Source: Hofstenia miamia
Lineage: Eukaryota > Xenacoelomorpha > Acoela
DNA length: 64,000 nucleotides
Assembly: GCA_004352715.1 (NCBI GenBank)
Contig: SCFE01000006.1
Span: forward strand, 3,622,914 to 3,686,913
Reading direction: 5' to 3'
Shown here: piece by piece, positions 1 through 11,273 of the stretch
Layout of the letters: every line of letters begins with the position of its first letter
Numbering within the stretch: the first letter of the stretch is position 1
Notes under the pieces: model-generated
The model's database searches: none
Seen by the model: only the letters and a program-made list of their open reading frames with translations
Told to the model about the DNA's origin: nothing
Program-made: the position numbers and the translations under genes

Positions 1-1140
1 TATGTTATTAAATTATATTAAAGTACTCTTCGTTGCTAAAGTTAATAATTCTTTTGTGTTATACTCCAGATTGTAAATTTTTGTGTTTTTATTCTTAAGG
101 AGTTAAATTGCAGCATCAATGGATTTTTCCAATGGTACATTTGTGTATAGACTCTTAATATCATATGAAACCATATAACCTTTTGTGTTTTGTTTTATGA
201 TGTCATTAGCAAATTTTTTTAGCATTGATGTTGATATTTGCTTCAGGTAATAAACATAGGATTTTGTTTAGAGTTTCACATAATTTTTTTGTTATTACTT
301 CCACATGAGCTGGCAATCGGTCGCAATGGACATTCTGGCTTGTGAATTTTTGCAAAGCCATATAATTTTGAAGCATAACTGCCTAATGATTTTGTATTCT
401 CATAAAATGTTTCAGATATCTTTTTTTCATTCTTCATTTTCAGTAATTTTGCATTAAATCTATTTTCAAAGCAAATTGCAGGTGAATTCTTTGCATTTGT
501 GTAATTGAATTCTTTCAAATTCATCACCTTTTAAAATGTTCATTTTTTTCTCAGGCATCTCTTTTCATTATTGCAATTCCAATACCTTTATTATATCGGA
601 CAGCTTTTATGTCTTGTAGTTTTTTAAATTATTTATCATATTTTATATTCTGTTGATTGTTTACATATTTATGTATCATTCCTGTAAGAATTGAATGAGT
701 GTTATTACTAAATTGATTTTTTTATCAAATAACTTGCTAGATCTTCAAATTCAGTAAAAACATGAATTTTTGAATTTGGACGTGATGATTTGCTTTGGAC
801 CTTTTTCTAATACTTTCAAAATTTAATCAGGTATTACAACTTGTGTAAAATTTTTAACGGCGTTTGTTACGTTAAAAACATTAATACGTTGTTTATAACA
901 AAGCCACTTTATTTTCTTAGTTTGTGAAATTTTCTTTTTCTTTATAATTGACTTATTGAAAATTCGAATACAGTTAAATATAAAAGCAAAGATATCTTGA
1001 TGCAGACCTCTTGATTTTAATTTTTCACGTTTTGTTGTTAATTCTATAGTTTTTTCAAAATTTTTTTCTTTGTTGTTTATATTAATGATCGTATGATAGA
1101 TTTTTAAATTTTTTTTGACATCTTTATGAAAGCATCCGTT
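1..1140 (-). pseudogene. Penelope-like element, RT N-terminal half (broken)
   Basis: Degenerate reverse transcriptase of a Penelope-like retroelement, read right to left. The best stretch (527 down to 276) ends in KLYGFAKIHKPECPLRPI, the hallmark block of Penelope-type RT (usual form LYGLPKIHK...PLRPI). It is preceded by a lysine-rich helix ending in the ISETFYENTKSLGS segment, where the family normally has 'L.P.GS'. Further upstream on minus (about 850 down to 560) pieces such as VLEKGPKQ and YNKGIGIAIMKRDA fit the family N-terminus but are split by stops and frameshifts. The catalytic RT motifs are not on this strand: they occur on plus just to the right, so head and tail of the element are inverted relative to each other. 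Non-functional. Confidence 0.7.
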
Positions 1141-2502
1141 AGATGGAATTGAACATTAAGAGAAGTTAGGATAGATCTTTAGTTCATTTATTATTAATGC
1201 TATATGGATGATATATTTGCATTAGTAAAAGATGAAGAAACATCAGAAAACACTTACAAAATTGAATTTAATTGAATATTCAGTTTACAAAGGAGATTGA
1301 AACTAAGAACAAATTTCATTTTTTGAATGTACAAATTAATTAGAAAAGAAATTTGAAACTGGAATCTATTATAAACCAACAACTCAAATACGCATTTAAA
1401 TTACAAAATATCATTAATTAAAGGATGTATTCACATATAGAACTAATGAAGAAATAGGAAAACTTAACGATTTTCAGTAATTTTGCATTAAATCTATTTT
1501 CAAAGCAAATTGCAGGTTGTAATTGAATTCTTTCAAATTCATCACCTTTCAAATTCATCACCTTTTAAACAGGCATCTCTTTTCATTATTGCCTCTTTTC
1601 ATTATTGCAATTCCAATACCTTTATTATATCGGACAGCTTTTATGTCTTGTAGTTTTTTAAATTATTTATCATATTTTATATTCTGTTGATTGTTTACAT
1701 ATTTATGTATCATTCCTGTAAGAATTGAATGAGTGTTATTACTAAATTGATTTTTTTATCAAATAACTTGCTAGATCTTCAAATTCAGTAAAAACATGAA
1801 TTTTTGAATTTGGACGTGATGATTTGCTTTGGACCTTTTTCTAATACTTTCAAAATTTAATCAGGTATTACAACTTGTGTAAAATTTTTAACGGCGTTTG
1901 TTACGTTAAAAACATTAATACGTTGTTTATAACAAAGCCACTTTATTTTCTTAGTTTGTGAAATTTTCTTTTTCTTTATAATTGACTTATTGAAAATTCG
2001 AATACAGTTAAATATAAAAGCAAAGATATCTTGATGCAGACCTCTTGATTTTAATTTTTCACGTTTTGTTGTTAATTCTATAGTTTTTTCAAAATTTTTT
2101 TCTTTGTTGTTTATATTAATGATCGTATGATAGATTTTTAAATTTTTTTTGACATCTTTATGAAAGCATCCGTTAGATGGAATTGAACATTAAGAGAAGT
2201 TAGGATAGATCTTTAGTTCATTTATTATTAATGCTATATGGATGATATATTTGCATTAGTAAAAGATGAAGAAACATCAGAAAACACTTACAAAATTGAA
2301 TTTAATTGAATATTCAGTTTACAAAGGAGATTGAAACTAAGAACAAATTTCATTTTTTGAATGTACAAATTAATTAGAAAAGAAATTTGAAACTGGAATC
2401 TATTATAAACCAACAACTCAAATACGCATTTAAATTACAAAATATCATTAATTAAAGGATGTATTCACATATAGAACTAATGAAGAAATAGGAAAACTTA
2501 AC
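436..2502. repeat. Tandem duplication, 1034-bp unit
   Basis: Bases 436-1468 and 1470-2502 are nearly identical direct copies with a constant offset of 1034 (the YMDD codons lie at 1201-1212 and 2235-2246). The main difference is a short rearranged patch (about 480-560 versus 1515-1595) in which two small segments are themselves duplicated. No N marks the junction. Partial tandem copies are characteristic of Penelope-like elements, but near-identity in so degenerate a sequence is also what an assembly overlap would give. Confidence 0.85.
1190..1468 (+). pseudogene. Penelope-like element, RT C-terminal fragment (copy 1)
   Basis: On plus the codons at 1201-1212 read YMDD inside CYMDDIFALVKDEE, the RT catalytic motif C in the form seen in Penelope RTs (usually RYVDDIF). 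Downstream, in shifted frames, come an IQFTKEIE-type block and a YYKPTT block, which match the order after the active site in this family. Several stops and frameshifts make it inactive. It is the first of two tandem copies. Confidence 0.7.
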
Positions 2503-2922
2503 ATTGAATTAAAGAAGAATGAATATCCAAATAATTTCATAGATCGATATATTAAGAAATCATTAGAAGACATTTTAATTAAGAACAAAATATCAAAATA
2601 CAATCACTAATTATAACATTGTTTTAAGATCGAATATAGAGGACTACACACTGAAAACATGATCAAAGAACTCAGAAAAATATCAGTAATTAAAGAAAAA
2701 GTTAGATTTATATATAGCAATCATGAACTAAGAACGAAAGTGCAATTAAAATCTACAAGTGGAGAAACCAATAAGTCAAATATAATTTATCAAATAATAT
2801 GCACCTTTGGTGAAGATTATATTGGTTTTTCTAGTAGCCAACTATCAAGAAGAATTAAAGAACATGAGACCAGTTCTAATATATCTAATCACAAACAAAG
2901 GAAGACTATATTTATAAATTAA
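2224..2922 (+). pseudogene. Penelope-like element, RT tail plus GIY-YIG endonuclease
   Basis: This is the most complete Penelope piece. YMDD is at 2235-2246, followed by the KPTT block, then a segment resembling 'NEYPNNFIDRYIKKSL' (usual form NGYP..FI). The final open stretch (2659-2922, 87 codons) carries a GIY-YIG nuclease module: IIYQIICTFGEDYIG, then an arginine in LSRRIKEHE where the family has its catalytic arginine. In Penelope-like elements this nuclease lies C-terminal to RT and nicks target DNA for integration. The order RT then GIY-YIG is as expected. A stop and frameshifts near 2600-2640 separate the two domains. It reaches the nuclease C-terminal part, after which the sequence is AT-rich. 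Confidence 0.75.
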
Positions 2923-5555
2923 ACTTGCCACTTTTTAAAATTTAAAAAATTATAATTATTGTAAAGTCTTGTAAATTTAGAGGGAATAACTTGTAAAACT
3001 GACGATGACTTTGTAAGTCGAAATATATCTGCATGTTCTTATTAAGCTTAATTAAGCTCCTAAAAAACGACGCATATAAATTTTATGAACTATATGCTCT
3101 AACATATTAGAATAAATCGTTCTCCAAATTTCAAAATTTGACTTTCCTTCGAGATTGTCAAGTCTTGCATTCAAATTTTCTTCTTGATCGAGCAGTTTTG
3201 TATGAAAATCGTTGTTTTCACCAATTTATACGTTCTTCTTTTATTCTTTTGGTACGTGGTTCAACTAATGGAGAATCCTCATCAGTCACTGGCTGATTCT
3301 TCAATTTCTATCTCACCTGCAGTTTCATATTCTTGTTCTGTATCATCTGGAACTTCTTCAACATCGCTTTCTTGGTGGAAGCATAAAAAATTTCTAGGAT
3401 TTTGAAAATTTTCAAAAACTTCATGAGCTTCTGATATTGTTGTTGCTTTATTTGTTCTTCTGGAGTAAAAAATATTTTGGATTCATAGCTGCTATTTCTA
3501 ACAAACTAAGTTAAATATTATACAACCATTTAGTGTAGACGCTTCATCACAAAAGCATTTACAGCAATAAATATTTATCGCAATGACTTATGCAGATAAA
3601 TTGATATGCTCAAATTATTTATACTGATAAAAAGTGATCACATTAAGCGGCGTCTACATATGCATTGATAATTCGAATACATTTAAATAATTCATAAAAA
3701 TTAATTTTTCAAATAAAAACAAACGTTGCTTTTATCATATACAATCATAATTGAGTAACATCCAAATTGAGCTGGGAAACCTCCATGTTCCACAAATGGA
3801 ACATTTTTTATTTTGTCATAAAAACTCAAATAAAATAAAAATTGGCTTCCAATGCCAAAAACGAAAAATATTAAGTATAAGGAGTAGACTATTACAAAGA
3901 AAAAGTTTTTCCACCTAATTAAGGTTATTTTACACACCTTTGATCATATATTAAAAAAAATATATTTTATATAAATGAAATAATTGATGTCTTAACTCCT
4001 TATTATAGCATACGAAACGCAATGTTCATTAAATTCTATAAATTACAGCGTTTTAAAATGGATGTTCCATTTGTGGAACATTGGCATAAAAAAGGTTAAA
4101 ACAGTATATTAAATTAAATGAACGTTCTCAAACATTTTTGTTTGGATAAACATTTTAAGTTTTCACCACACAGCAACTAAATTATGGAATAACTTAAAGA
4201 AATTAAATTTGAAAAAAATGACAAAAAATCCAGAAAGAAATTGCGACCATTCCACTTTAATAGCCAATGCCTACTTAGCGACAATAATACACTGAATTCA
4301 TTTGAAAATTTTGTATAAAATGCACACACACACACACATTGTAATATTATATATTTTTATTATATTTGTAAATAGCTTTTTGTAGTTTATAGTTTTTTGT
4401 ACTAGTTTATTGTAGCAATAAATTGCCTTTGAATCTACGGTATGCGTTTATGGCTGTTTCGGAATTTCAAAATCTAATAAGCTTAACGAAAGTTTTAGAA
4501 ATCTGGGAAAACGGTTTGTCATATTAAAAAGATTTTAATGTTAAGAAATCAGTTAGTTTTTATTGCTTCATCTTAAATGTAATTTCAGCAATAATTATTT
4601 CCGAAATTTGAATATGAATACTAAAATACGTTTGATAGTTTATAATGACACCAAATCGGAGTTCCTCTATGTCATTGTACCAGGCCAAAATCCTGGCGGA
4701 TTACAGTACTGCATTCTATTTCAGAGTTTCGGTCTGTGCAAATCAAAGTATTGAATTATGAAGGCATGTTATTTGTCGATTTGGTTTTCTAAATCACTAT
4801 CAATTTCTTTTTAATGAATGAATAATATACAATCAATAGTAAACAGCTAACTTTTACAATGTTATCGGCCATATATGTAACTACATCAGTGTTCTACGCA
4901 TTTTTGATTGAGATAGAGAACAACCCGAATGTGTCGGTTCGCCCAAAAACTACAAAAACGTAAAAAGAAATCAACAATCAATTATTATATGCTTTCGATA
5001 GACTTGCCCAATTCTAGTAAAAATGTAAACTAAAGTTAAATTTACAAATGTACCTAAATATAATTTTTAATATTCGTTACACAACAATTATAGAAAGTTC
5101 AATTTTTTATAGGAAATGGAGTACGAAGATACTAAGCGCATTCAATCAATTTCATCAGAAAACACCAATAGAAGGGTTTCATTTAGTGGACAACGACTAA
5201 ACAGTCATTTTCTAGGGCTTTGTAATATCCTTTGATAATGAAAAATTCATAAAAACTGGAGGTAAATTCGTTCTCTGAATACTAGTTTCTATCAGTTCCA
5301 TGGCTAATTCGAATAAGCCATTATGCAATGCAAATAATAAAGTACTACTGCAATAAATTGTATTAAATTTAACAAATGATAAAAAATAAAAAAATGTTTT
5401 AAATAAGCTCGGCATTTTTAAAAAATAGCAAAGCGATAAATCTATAAAATATTTACAAAACTAATTATAAAATTGATATTTAAACTCTATTCTTTTGAAG
5501 AAGTGATAAATTTCTGCAAAGGTGCAAATAAAAATGTAACTAAGAACTGCAAAGG
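2923..5555. other. AT-rich intergenic DNA
   Basis: No gene is supported. On minus at about 3450-3290 there is a short open stretch with an acidic run (QESDVEEVPDDTEQEYE) that could be a transposase or host exon remnant; it ends in a stop and I cannot identify it. A (CA)n microsatellite lies at 4322-4338. Two 20-bp palindromes at 3784-3803 and 4065-4084 are listed separately. Confidence 0.5.
3784..4084. repeat. Pair of 20-bp hairpin palindromes in inverted orientation
   Basis: ATGTTCCACAAATGGAACAT at 3784-3803 and its exact reverse complement at 4065-4084. Each is also a hairpin by itself (8-bp arms, 4-base loop). They bound 301 bp of AT-rich sequence, as terminal inverted repeats of a small element would, but the similarity does not extend beyond the 20 bp. 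Confidence 0.6.
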
Positions 5556-8495
5556 TTACTCTGTCAAATCCGAGTAAGCATCTGATAGATTTGTCATATC
5601 TGAAGAAAACGTTTCCGAATTCGTCATCATTAGACTGGAGGTTGTGCAGTAGGTGATGAAATGCTTGTTCAACTCTGAAGCTAAATCATCAAGGCCAATT
5701 TTCGATACAGCAGCTATCAGGGCTTCGCCTGTCGCTTTGATGTGCAACGCGCGACTCCATCGTAACAACATTTTATATTTTTGTTCTTCAAAATCAGCCC
5801 CGAATTCACTACGAACACCATCCAAAATCGAATCGCTCAAACCCAGTGCATGCCCCAAAACACGCCAATGACGGCGGGTTAATGAATTTACTACACAATG
5901 GAATAAAGTATCTAAACGCGGATCAAGCTCCTTGCCAGGAGGATATAGAAAATTGGAATGGAATGTATCAGAAGGTTTCATTAAGGGGCACTTATGTAAA
6001 GAATCAACTGGAGCCGTCTGTAAAACCAACCCTCCATGAAATCTATGCGGACGAACACTTCCACGTTTTATACAGTGTGCACATGAAATATATAGATCAT
6101 AAATTAGTCCTTCTTGTTCATCCAATAAACAAATTAATCTAGTAAACATTGGCAAAATCGCCATCCACAAATTATCTGAATCTGATAAACCGCCTCGGGT
6201 GGCAATAACAATATGAGTAGAACCATCTTCATCACGATTTGGACAGATTTCTATTCGAACTTTAACAGCATTCCTTTCACCTAGAATAATATTAGCTAAA
6301 TCACGTCGATAGTTTAAATGACGATGGAGAATAATTGACAATCTGTCAAATAATCCACGACCATCATGATTACACAATCGGGCACCAACTTCTAATTGAT
6401 ATTCATCATAAAGTAGCATTGGTTGCCACATTTGAGTATCAAATTCTGTAGGCGTACAGTTTATATAACTTGGAAGCCGATAGAAACGTCGAACATTGTA
6501 TCCACCGGTTGGATCACTAATTTCTTTCTCGACTAACCTACATAAAGACAATCTTCGCAAAACACCCATGACAGAGTTCAAAGAATAACCTGGATAACTA
6601 GCAACAAGGGGATTAATCAAAACAGAAGCTAATGACGCATCTAAAAGTCCCTCATCATCTAAAAGTTTACGTGCGGTTTCCAATTCAAAGGGAGATATAT
6701 CAGGAAAATTTTCCACTGACAATAAGACATTTGAAGTGCCGCACATTAATTTTTTACAAATTTTAAGAAATAAATCTGGAGAAGGAAATATAATTTCAGG
6801 CGCTTGCTTAAACCAAAAAATCGGTCCAGCTAAATGAAGGTAGGTAAGAGCAGAAGAGAGATCTTTCTCTGCCAAACCTGTTGATAGACCAAGTTCACAT
6901 ACCTCATCCCAATGTAGCCACGGTCGCCTATCAGCCAACAACAAACGCTGCAAATTACACCAAGTAACAGGAGCCTCATCAACACAGTGTGTTAAAAATT
7001 CTACGCGCCGACTTGTATTGATCAAACTCTCTTTTAATTCCTTCAAATTACCAACTGATTCAATCGTTAAAACCCCATTCAATTGATATTCATATTTGGC
7101 CTTTAAAACCACTACAACTTCCAAAGTGAGGCCACTTAATGATTCATGAAAACGCCTTTTTTCTGATGGACACGAAATATAATCCACAATTTCATCAATT
7201 TTTCCTTTTAGAAAACGTATTCTACACTGACGCCAATGCTCACAAGCAGCCATTAATTTTTTGTTTGAAACACCTTTCGCTGTGATTAATATTTTTACAA
7301 GAGCCCCTTGCGTTGAAGAATTAATTAAATCTAACCACAAACCAACTTTTTTAGGAAAATCATCTTCACTATTTACACAAAGCAGATACATGTTATTCGA
7401 CGACCACATTAAATGATGTAAAGGTGCTGCTTGAATTTTTGAAGAACAGCAAACTACTCTTAACACCAAATTTTCAAGCAAAACACCAGGTTTATTACCT
7501 AGAAGTTTGTAAACAGCTTTCTTACCACTGTGAGAGGAGCCAACTATGAACAACCGGACATGGCGTTCAGTAGGTTCATAAGTCTTGAGAAGCTGCTGTT
7601 GATAAATCCCAATGCGATCAATCGGGTCTTCAACAGAACATAGTTCAAGAGGTGGCTGGACAAGAGGATTGTTATCAAATGAAATACTTTCAATAGACTC
7701 TAATTTTTGAATTCCGAACGGTAAAACAGATATATTATTATTCATTAATGATAAAATAGTCAAAGAGGTTAAATCGTAGATACTCACTGGAATGTTCTGA
7801 ATGCGATTGTTATCAAGAAGAAGTTTTCGCAGTGATTTCAATTTTCCAACAAATCTTGGCAACTCGGTAATTCGATTGAATGATAAAACCAGTTCTTCCA
7901 AATTTTCTAGATCCAAAATTGTCTTGGGGAAACTTCGAAAGAGATTTCCATCCAAATAACACTGCACTAAATTAGGAGGTAGACGCGAAGATAACTTTGA
8001 AATTCTATTAGAGCCACAACTAAAATATTCTAGAGATTTTAGACGAGAGAATTCCTTTGGAAAATCTGTTAAAAAATTCAAATCAACACTAAAGCTAGAT
8101 AAATGAGAAAAACACGCGATACTTGGTGGTAGAAATGATAAAGAGCACTCAAGCAATTTCAAATTCGATAGACATGGTAAATAAATAAGTGATTCTGGAA
8201 AGATTCGTAGTGGATTGTGAGAAAAATTTACTACGGTAACAAATTTAAGCACGCTGAGCTGATTTGATATCGATTGCAACTTATTTCGTTGAGCAGACAG
8301 AACAAGAATAGCATTGGCAGGCGGTTCATTGGTGCCGTTGTCCGTTTCATCCTCTTCGATTATGTTAAATAGTTCTGACGGAAGAGAAGAGAGAAGCTTG
8401 CCATCAAGGTTAACATGCCCAGCACTGCTGACAAACTTACTACAGCTTGTTACCATCACATGACTAAAAGCATAAAAAACAATAAAAATTTTCAA
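5556..8495 (-). CDS. LRR-ROC-COR-Death domain protein (ROCO family)
   Basis: 979 codons, uninterrupted, no intron. Residues about 28-285 are leucine-rich repeats of the short cytoplasmic type (L..L.LS.N.I..LP). Residues about 313-470 are a ROC (Ras-like) domain, 490-830 a COR-type region (VTWCNLQRLLL, then SALTYLHLAGPIFWF), and 870-945 a Death domain (HWRVLGHALGLSDSILDGV). ROCO proteins are cytoplasmic signalling scaffolds. A Death domain after COR is known from DAPK1, whereas here the N-terminus is LRR, as in LRRK/MFHAS1-type proteins, and no kinase is present. The P-loop (319-326, GSSHSGKK) has lysine where GTPases have Ser/Thr, and the base-recognition NKxD/TKxD motif reads TAKG, so GTP binding is doubtful. 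The tail is Ser/Thr-rich. The start is uncertain: the first 13 residues are hydrophobic, and Met14 is an alternative, or the true first exon lies upstream. Confidence 0.88.
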   Translation of the reverse strand: MKIFIVFYAFSHVMVTSCSKFVSSAGHVNLDGKLLSSLPSELFNIIEEDETDNGTNEPPANAILVLSAQRNKLQSISNQLSVLKFVTVVNFSHNPLRIFPESLIYLPCLSNLKLLECSLSFLPPSIACFSHLSSFSVDLNFLTDFPKEFSRLKSLEYFSCGSNRISKLSSRLPPNLVQCYLDGNLFRSFPKTILDLENLEELVLSFNRITELPRFVGKLKSLRKLLLDNNRIQNIPVSIYDLTSLTILSLMNNNISVLPFGIQKLESIESISFDNNPLVQPPLELCSVEDPIDRIGIYQQQLLKTYEPTERHVRLFIVGSSHSGKKAVYKLLGNKPGVLLENLVLRVVCCSSKIQAAPLHHLMWSSNNMYLLCVNSEDDFPKKVGLWLDLINSSTQGALVKILITAKGVSNKKLMAACEHWRQCRIRFLKGKIDEIVDYISCPSEKRRFHESLSGLTLEVVVVLKAKYEYQLNGVLTIESVGNLKELKESLINTSRRVEFLTHCVDEAPVTWCNLQRLLLADRRPWLHWDEVCELGLSTGLAEKDLSSALTYLHLAGPIFWFKQAPEIIFPSPDLFLKICKKLMCGTSNVLLSVENFPDISPFELETARKLLDDEGLLDASLASVLINPLVASYPGYSLNSVMGVLRRLSLCRLVEKEISDPTGGYNVRRFYRLPSYINCTPTEFDTQMWQPMLLYDEYQLEVGARLCNHDGRGLFDRLSIILHRHLNYRRDLANIILGERNAVKVRIEICPNRDEDGSTHIVIATRGGLSDSDNLWMAILPMFTRLICLLDEQEGLIYDLYISCAHCIKRGSVRPHRFHGGLVLQTAPVDSLHKCPLMKPSDTFHSNFLYPPGKELDPRLDTLFHCVVNSLTRRHWRVLGHALGLSDSILDGVRSEFGADFEEQKYKMLLRWSRALHIKATGEALIAAVSKIGLDDLASELNKHFITYCTTSSLMMTNSETFSSDMTNLSDAYSDLTE

Positions 8496-10710
8496 TGATT
8501 ATCAAACTATTTCTATAAATTACCGACTTTTAAAGATATTTTTAGAAAATAGCAAATTGAAGACTACTTGCAAGTAAAACAAAACTTCGAAGAATCTCCA
8601 TAATTTTACATTAAATTCCAAGAAAACATGTGAAAATATGATAAATCCGTCGCTGGGGTTCCACTGTTTAAAACATATATTGTACTTTCAATTCAAACAG
8701 AAAGTCATCGTATCTATTAATGTAACTGAGCTAAAGGTTTTCGGAACTTACAAAAAATACTATGGCATTTTAGAAGATACGTATAAACGATGAAATGTGT
8801 AATAAGAAATTTATGTAGTGACAGGCAATTTCTTAAAACAGCATTCAATTACAACACATAAATTTCGTGTGCAACTAGCACCAATACTAAATCAGCAGAT
8901 TTCAAGAAATGTTTGAAAAATATATACACAACTTCTTTATTAAGTTGTTTGAAGTCATTATCTACAATGCCGGCCAGAGTATTAATATACTCACCACTTA
9001 TCAATAGAACAAAACTTCGTTGTAATGTTTTATGCAGACAAATTTTACACTGTGTTAGCATTAACATGTCAATAACTCTCTTGGCGTGTTTTTAAAAATT
9101 CTTAGTGATTATTTTCTTACTCCTTACCTATGTTCCACAGAGCTTAAGTGGAAATTGGTGGAGCACATATGACTATCAACTTTCCTGCATCGTAGTAACA
9201 ACATAAATTTTTTGATTGAATTTCTACCATTCGTTCATTCGTTTACATGCTGTTTCATGCAGTGTACAGGGAGTTGCACACCCCGATATTGATTGAGATG
9301 CGGAAATACTAGCTTTTAAGTTAAACTCATTTCACCCAAAGACATATAGCTACAACTTAGTAGCATTTGCAAAATTGTATACCAAAGCATTATATATATT
9401 GAACATTCTATGAACATTCTAGATTACAAATTTGATGGTAGTAACTCGATTGAAAACTGAGAACGAAAAAAATATAATTGGTTCCAGCAGAGCTGTCATG
9501 AAAGCACAATATGGCACTTTGACAAATCGAACCACCGATTTTCTTTAATTGCTTTTGGTTATTGAGCTCAAATACTGCGTCCCGTTAACACACTAAGTTT
9601 GAAATAATCACAATTGCGTACTATCTAAGCTATTCGTTCTTCTGCGCAGAAAATGAACAAAACTGACCTTCAACTGGAACCGTAATTGTATGTAACAAGT
9701 TGAAAATGTATTATTTTCCTAGTAGATTTTTGCTTTAAGGTCACAACCAAATTATAAAAAAAGAATGTCAGATTTAGACCTCTAAAACGAAAATTCCATA
9801 ACATTTAAACAAATGTTTAGTTAATATTATAACAGTATTAAGGCTAATATATAATACCGAACTTGGTAATTTGCAATTGCAGTTGCAAACGTATGTAGTA
9901 ATTAACAATTCATTAAATTTACATTATTATCATCAACTTACAGCATTTAAAATTATGACATTGAATTCGTGACGACAGCATTTAAAAAAATTTCATAAAA
10001 AAAAATTTTGAACAGTTTTGAAATTTAACATAATATCATCGTTTGAACAAAACTTAACACATTAAGGAACAATAATTCCTGAAAACATTGAAATATATAA
10101 TATTAAAATTGAAGTCAAAGATGCCCATACCCCAAAATATTTTCTCTTAAGTAGCGTACACACAACTTTGCGCGCAACCTTTCTTGAATTAATGAGGCGC
10201 ACAACAAAAGGTGGAGGTGTGTACGCGATTCCAACTTTGTTGTGAACTTTCAATTCATATATTACGCTTTTGCCATTTCTCCCAAAGAGAAATTAACCGC
10301 GCATTAATATTTACTGATTAAAACTACACAAGATCCTTTCAAAACGAGGTCTTATTCTTCAGACGGCTTGATTGTATTGGATGTATTGCATTTTACTGGT
10401 AGATTTAATTTTTAAAAATGGCAATAAATATAATTCGCTACTTTACATTGTCCTAATCTACAATGACTGCATTGTTGGAAATGTGTTTACTTGGAGTGAT
10501 CAATAAGTTTTGATCGTGTTGGCATGCGCATGATAACAATTAAGCCAAATAGGTATGATAGTGTAGTGGCATCATAAAACAATGCATGCGTAATGACGTT
10601 GAGTCACGCTTAATATTCATTGAGTATATATAATACATGCTGTAAACAGGCATATCTGGCATATTTAAACTTAGTGGGAGAAATATGTATGCTGTATGTA
10701 TTTCAGACTT
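8496..10710. other. Intergenic region upstream of the ROCO gene
   Basis: No coding region, RNA gene or mobile element is recognised; short open frames here look random. An inverted repeat of GCGTACACAC lies at 10154-10163 and 10217-10226. The ROCO promoter and any 5' UTR exon should lie here, but no distinctive core promoter is visible. Confidence 0.5.
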
Positions 10711-11169
10711 TTCAACGAGCCGAGCTTGAGCAGAGTATTGGATATACAACGAGCCGTTTTTAAGCAATTCAAATTTATAGTGATGCTTGTTAATTTGATT
10801 ATGCAGATTTTTCTTATTTTTTCATTCAATATTCCTTAATTATAATCGTATTTTAGAAATGTTTATTAAATAATAGGAAGAGCAATTGAAAAAATTCTGA
10901 CAGCACATTTTTAAAAAAATACTGGGCTGAAACGAGCCTCATTGAAAGATTTTCTGTGGCGAGACGAGCCTACTCAAAATTTAAACGAGCCGAGCTTAGA
11001 AATTACGNNNNNNNNNNNNNNNNNNNNNNNNNNNNNNNNNNNNNNNNNNNNNNNNNNNNNNNNNNNNNNNNNNNNNNNNNNNNNNNNNNNNNNNNNNNNN
11101 NNNNNNNNNNNNNNNNNNNNNNNNNNNNNNNNAATTTAAACGAGCCGAGCTTAGAAATTACGGCTCGTT
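10711..11169. repeat. Scattered CGAGCC repeat units with an N gap
   Basis: The motif ACGAGCC, often extended to CGAGCCGAGCTT, recurs near 10711, 10748, 10930, 10965 and 10984, and again just after the gap at 11139. The last unit pairs with GGCTCGTT at 11162-11169 (8-bp arms). The 125-N gap (11008-11132) is flanked on both sides by the same unit AACGAGCCGAGCTTAG, so the gap probably hides further units of a tandem repeat. Confidence 0.6.
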
Positions 11170-11216
11170 GACAAGTCTGATGCATTTATATCTCGCATTT
11201 ATAAACCTCGTATTAG

Positions 11217-11217
<1 letters not shown>

Positions 11218-11262
<45 letters not shown>

Positions 11263-11273
11263 TATTATTATTA
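11218..11273. repeat. (AAT)n/(ATT)n palindromic microsatellite
   Basis: About 15 AAT units pass directly into four ATT units, so the tract can fold on itself. It is followed by ATGGCG(A/C)TGAATAC twice; a similar GGCGCTGAATAC word occurs again at about 14418 beside the LINE tails. Confidence 0.9.

Noticed and set aside
4563-4754. 63-codon open frame as a small gene
   Set aside because: No family resemblance, no splice context and composition like the surroundings.
5653-6142. Plus-strand open frames of 72 and 98 codons
   Set aside because: They lie antisense to the ROCO coding region and show no family features; expected shadows.
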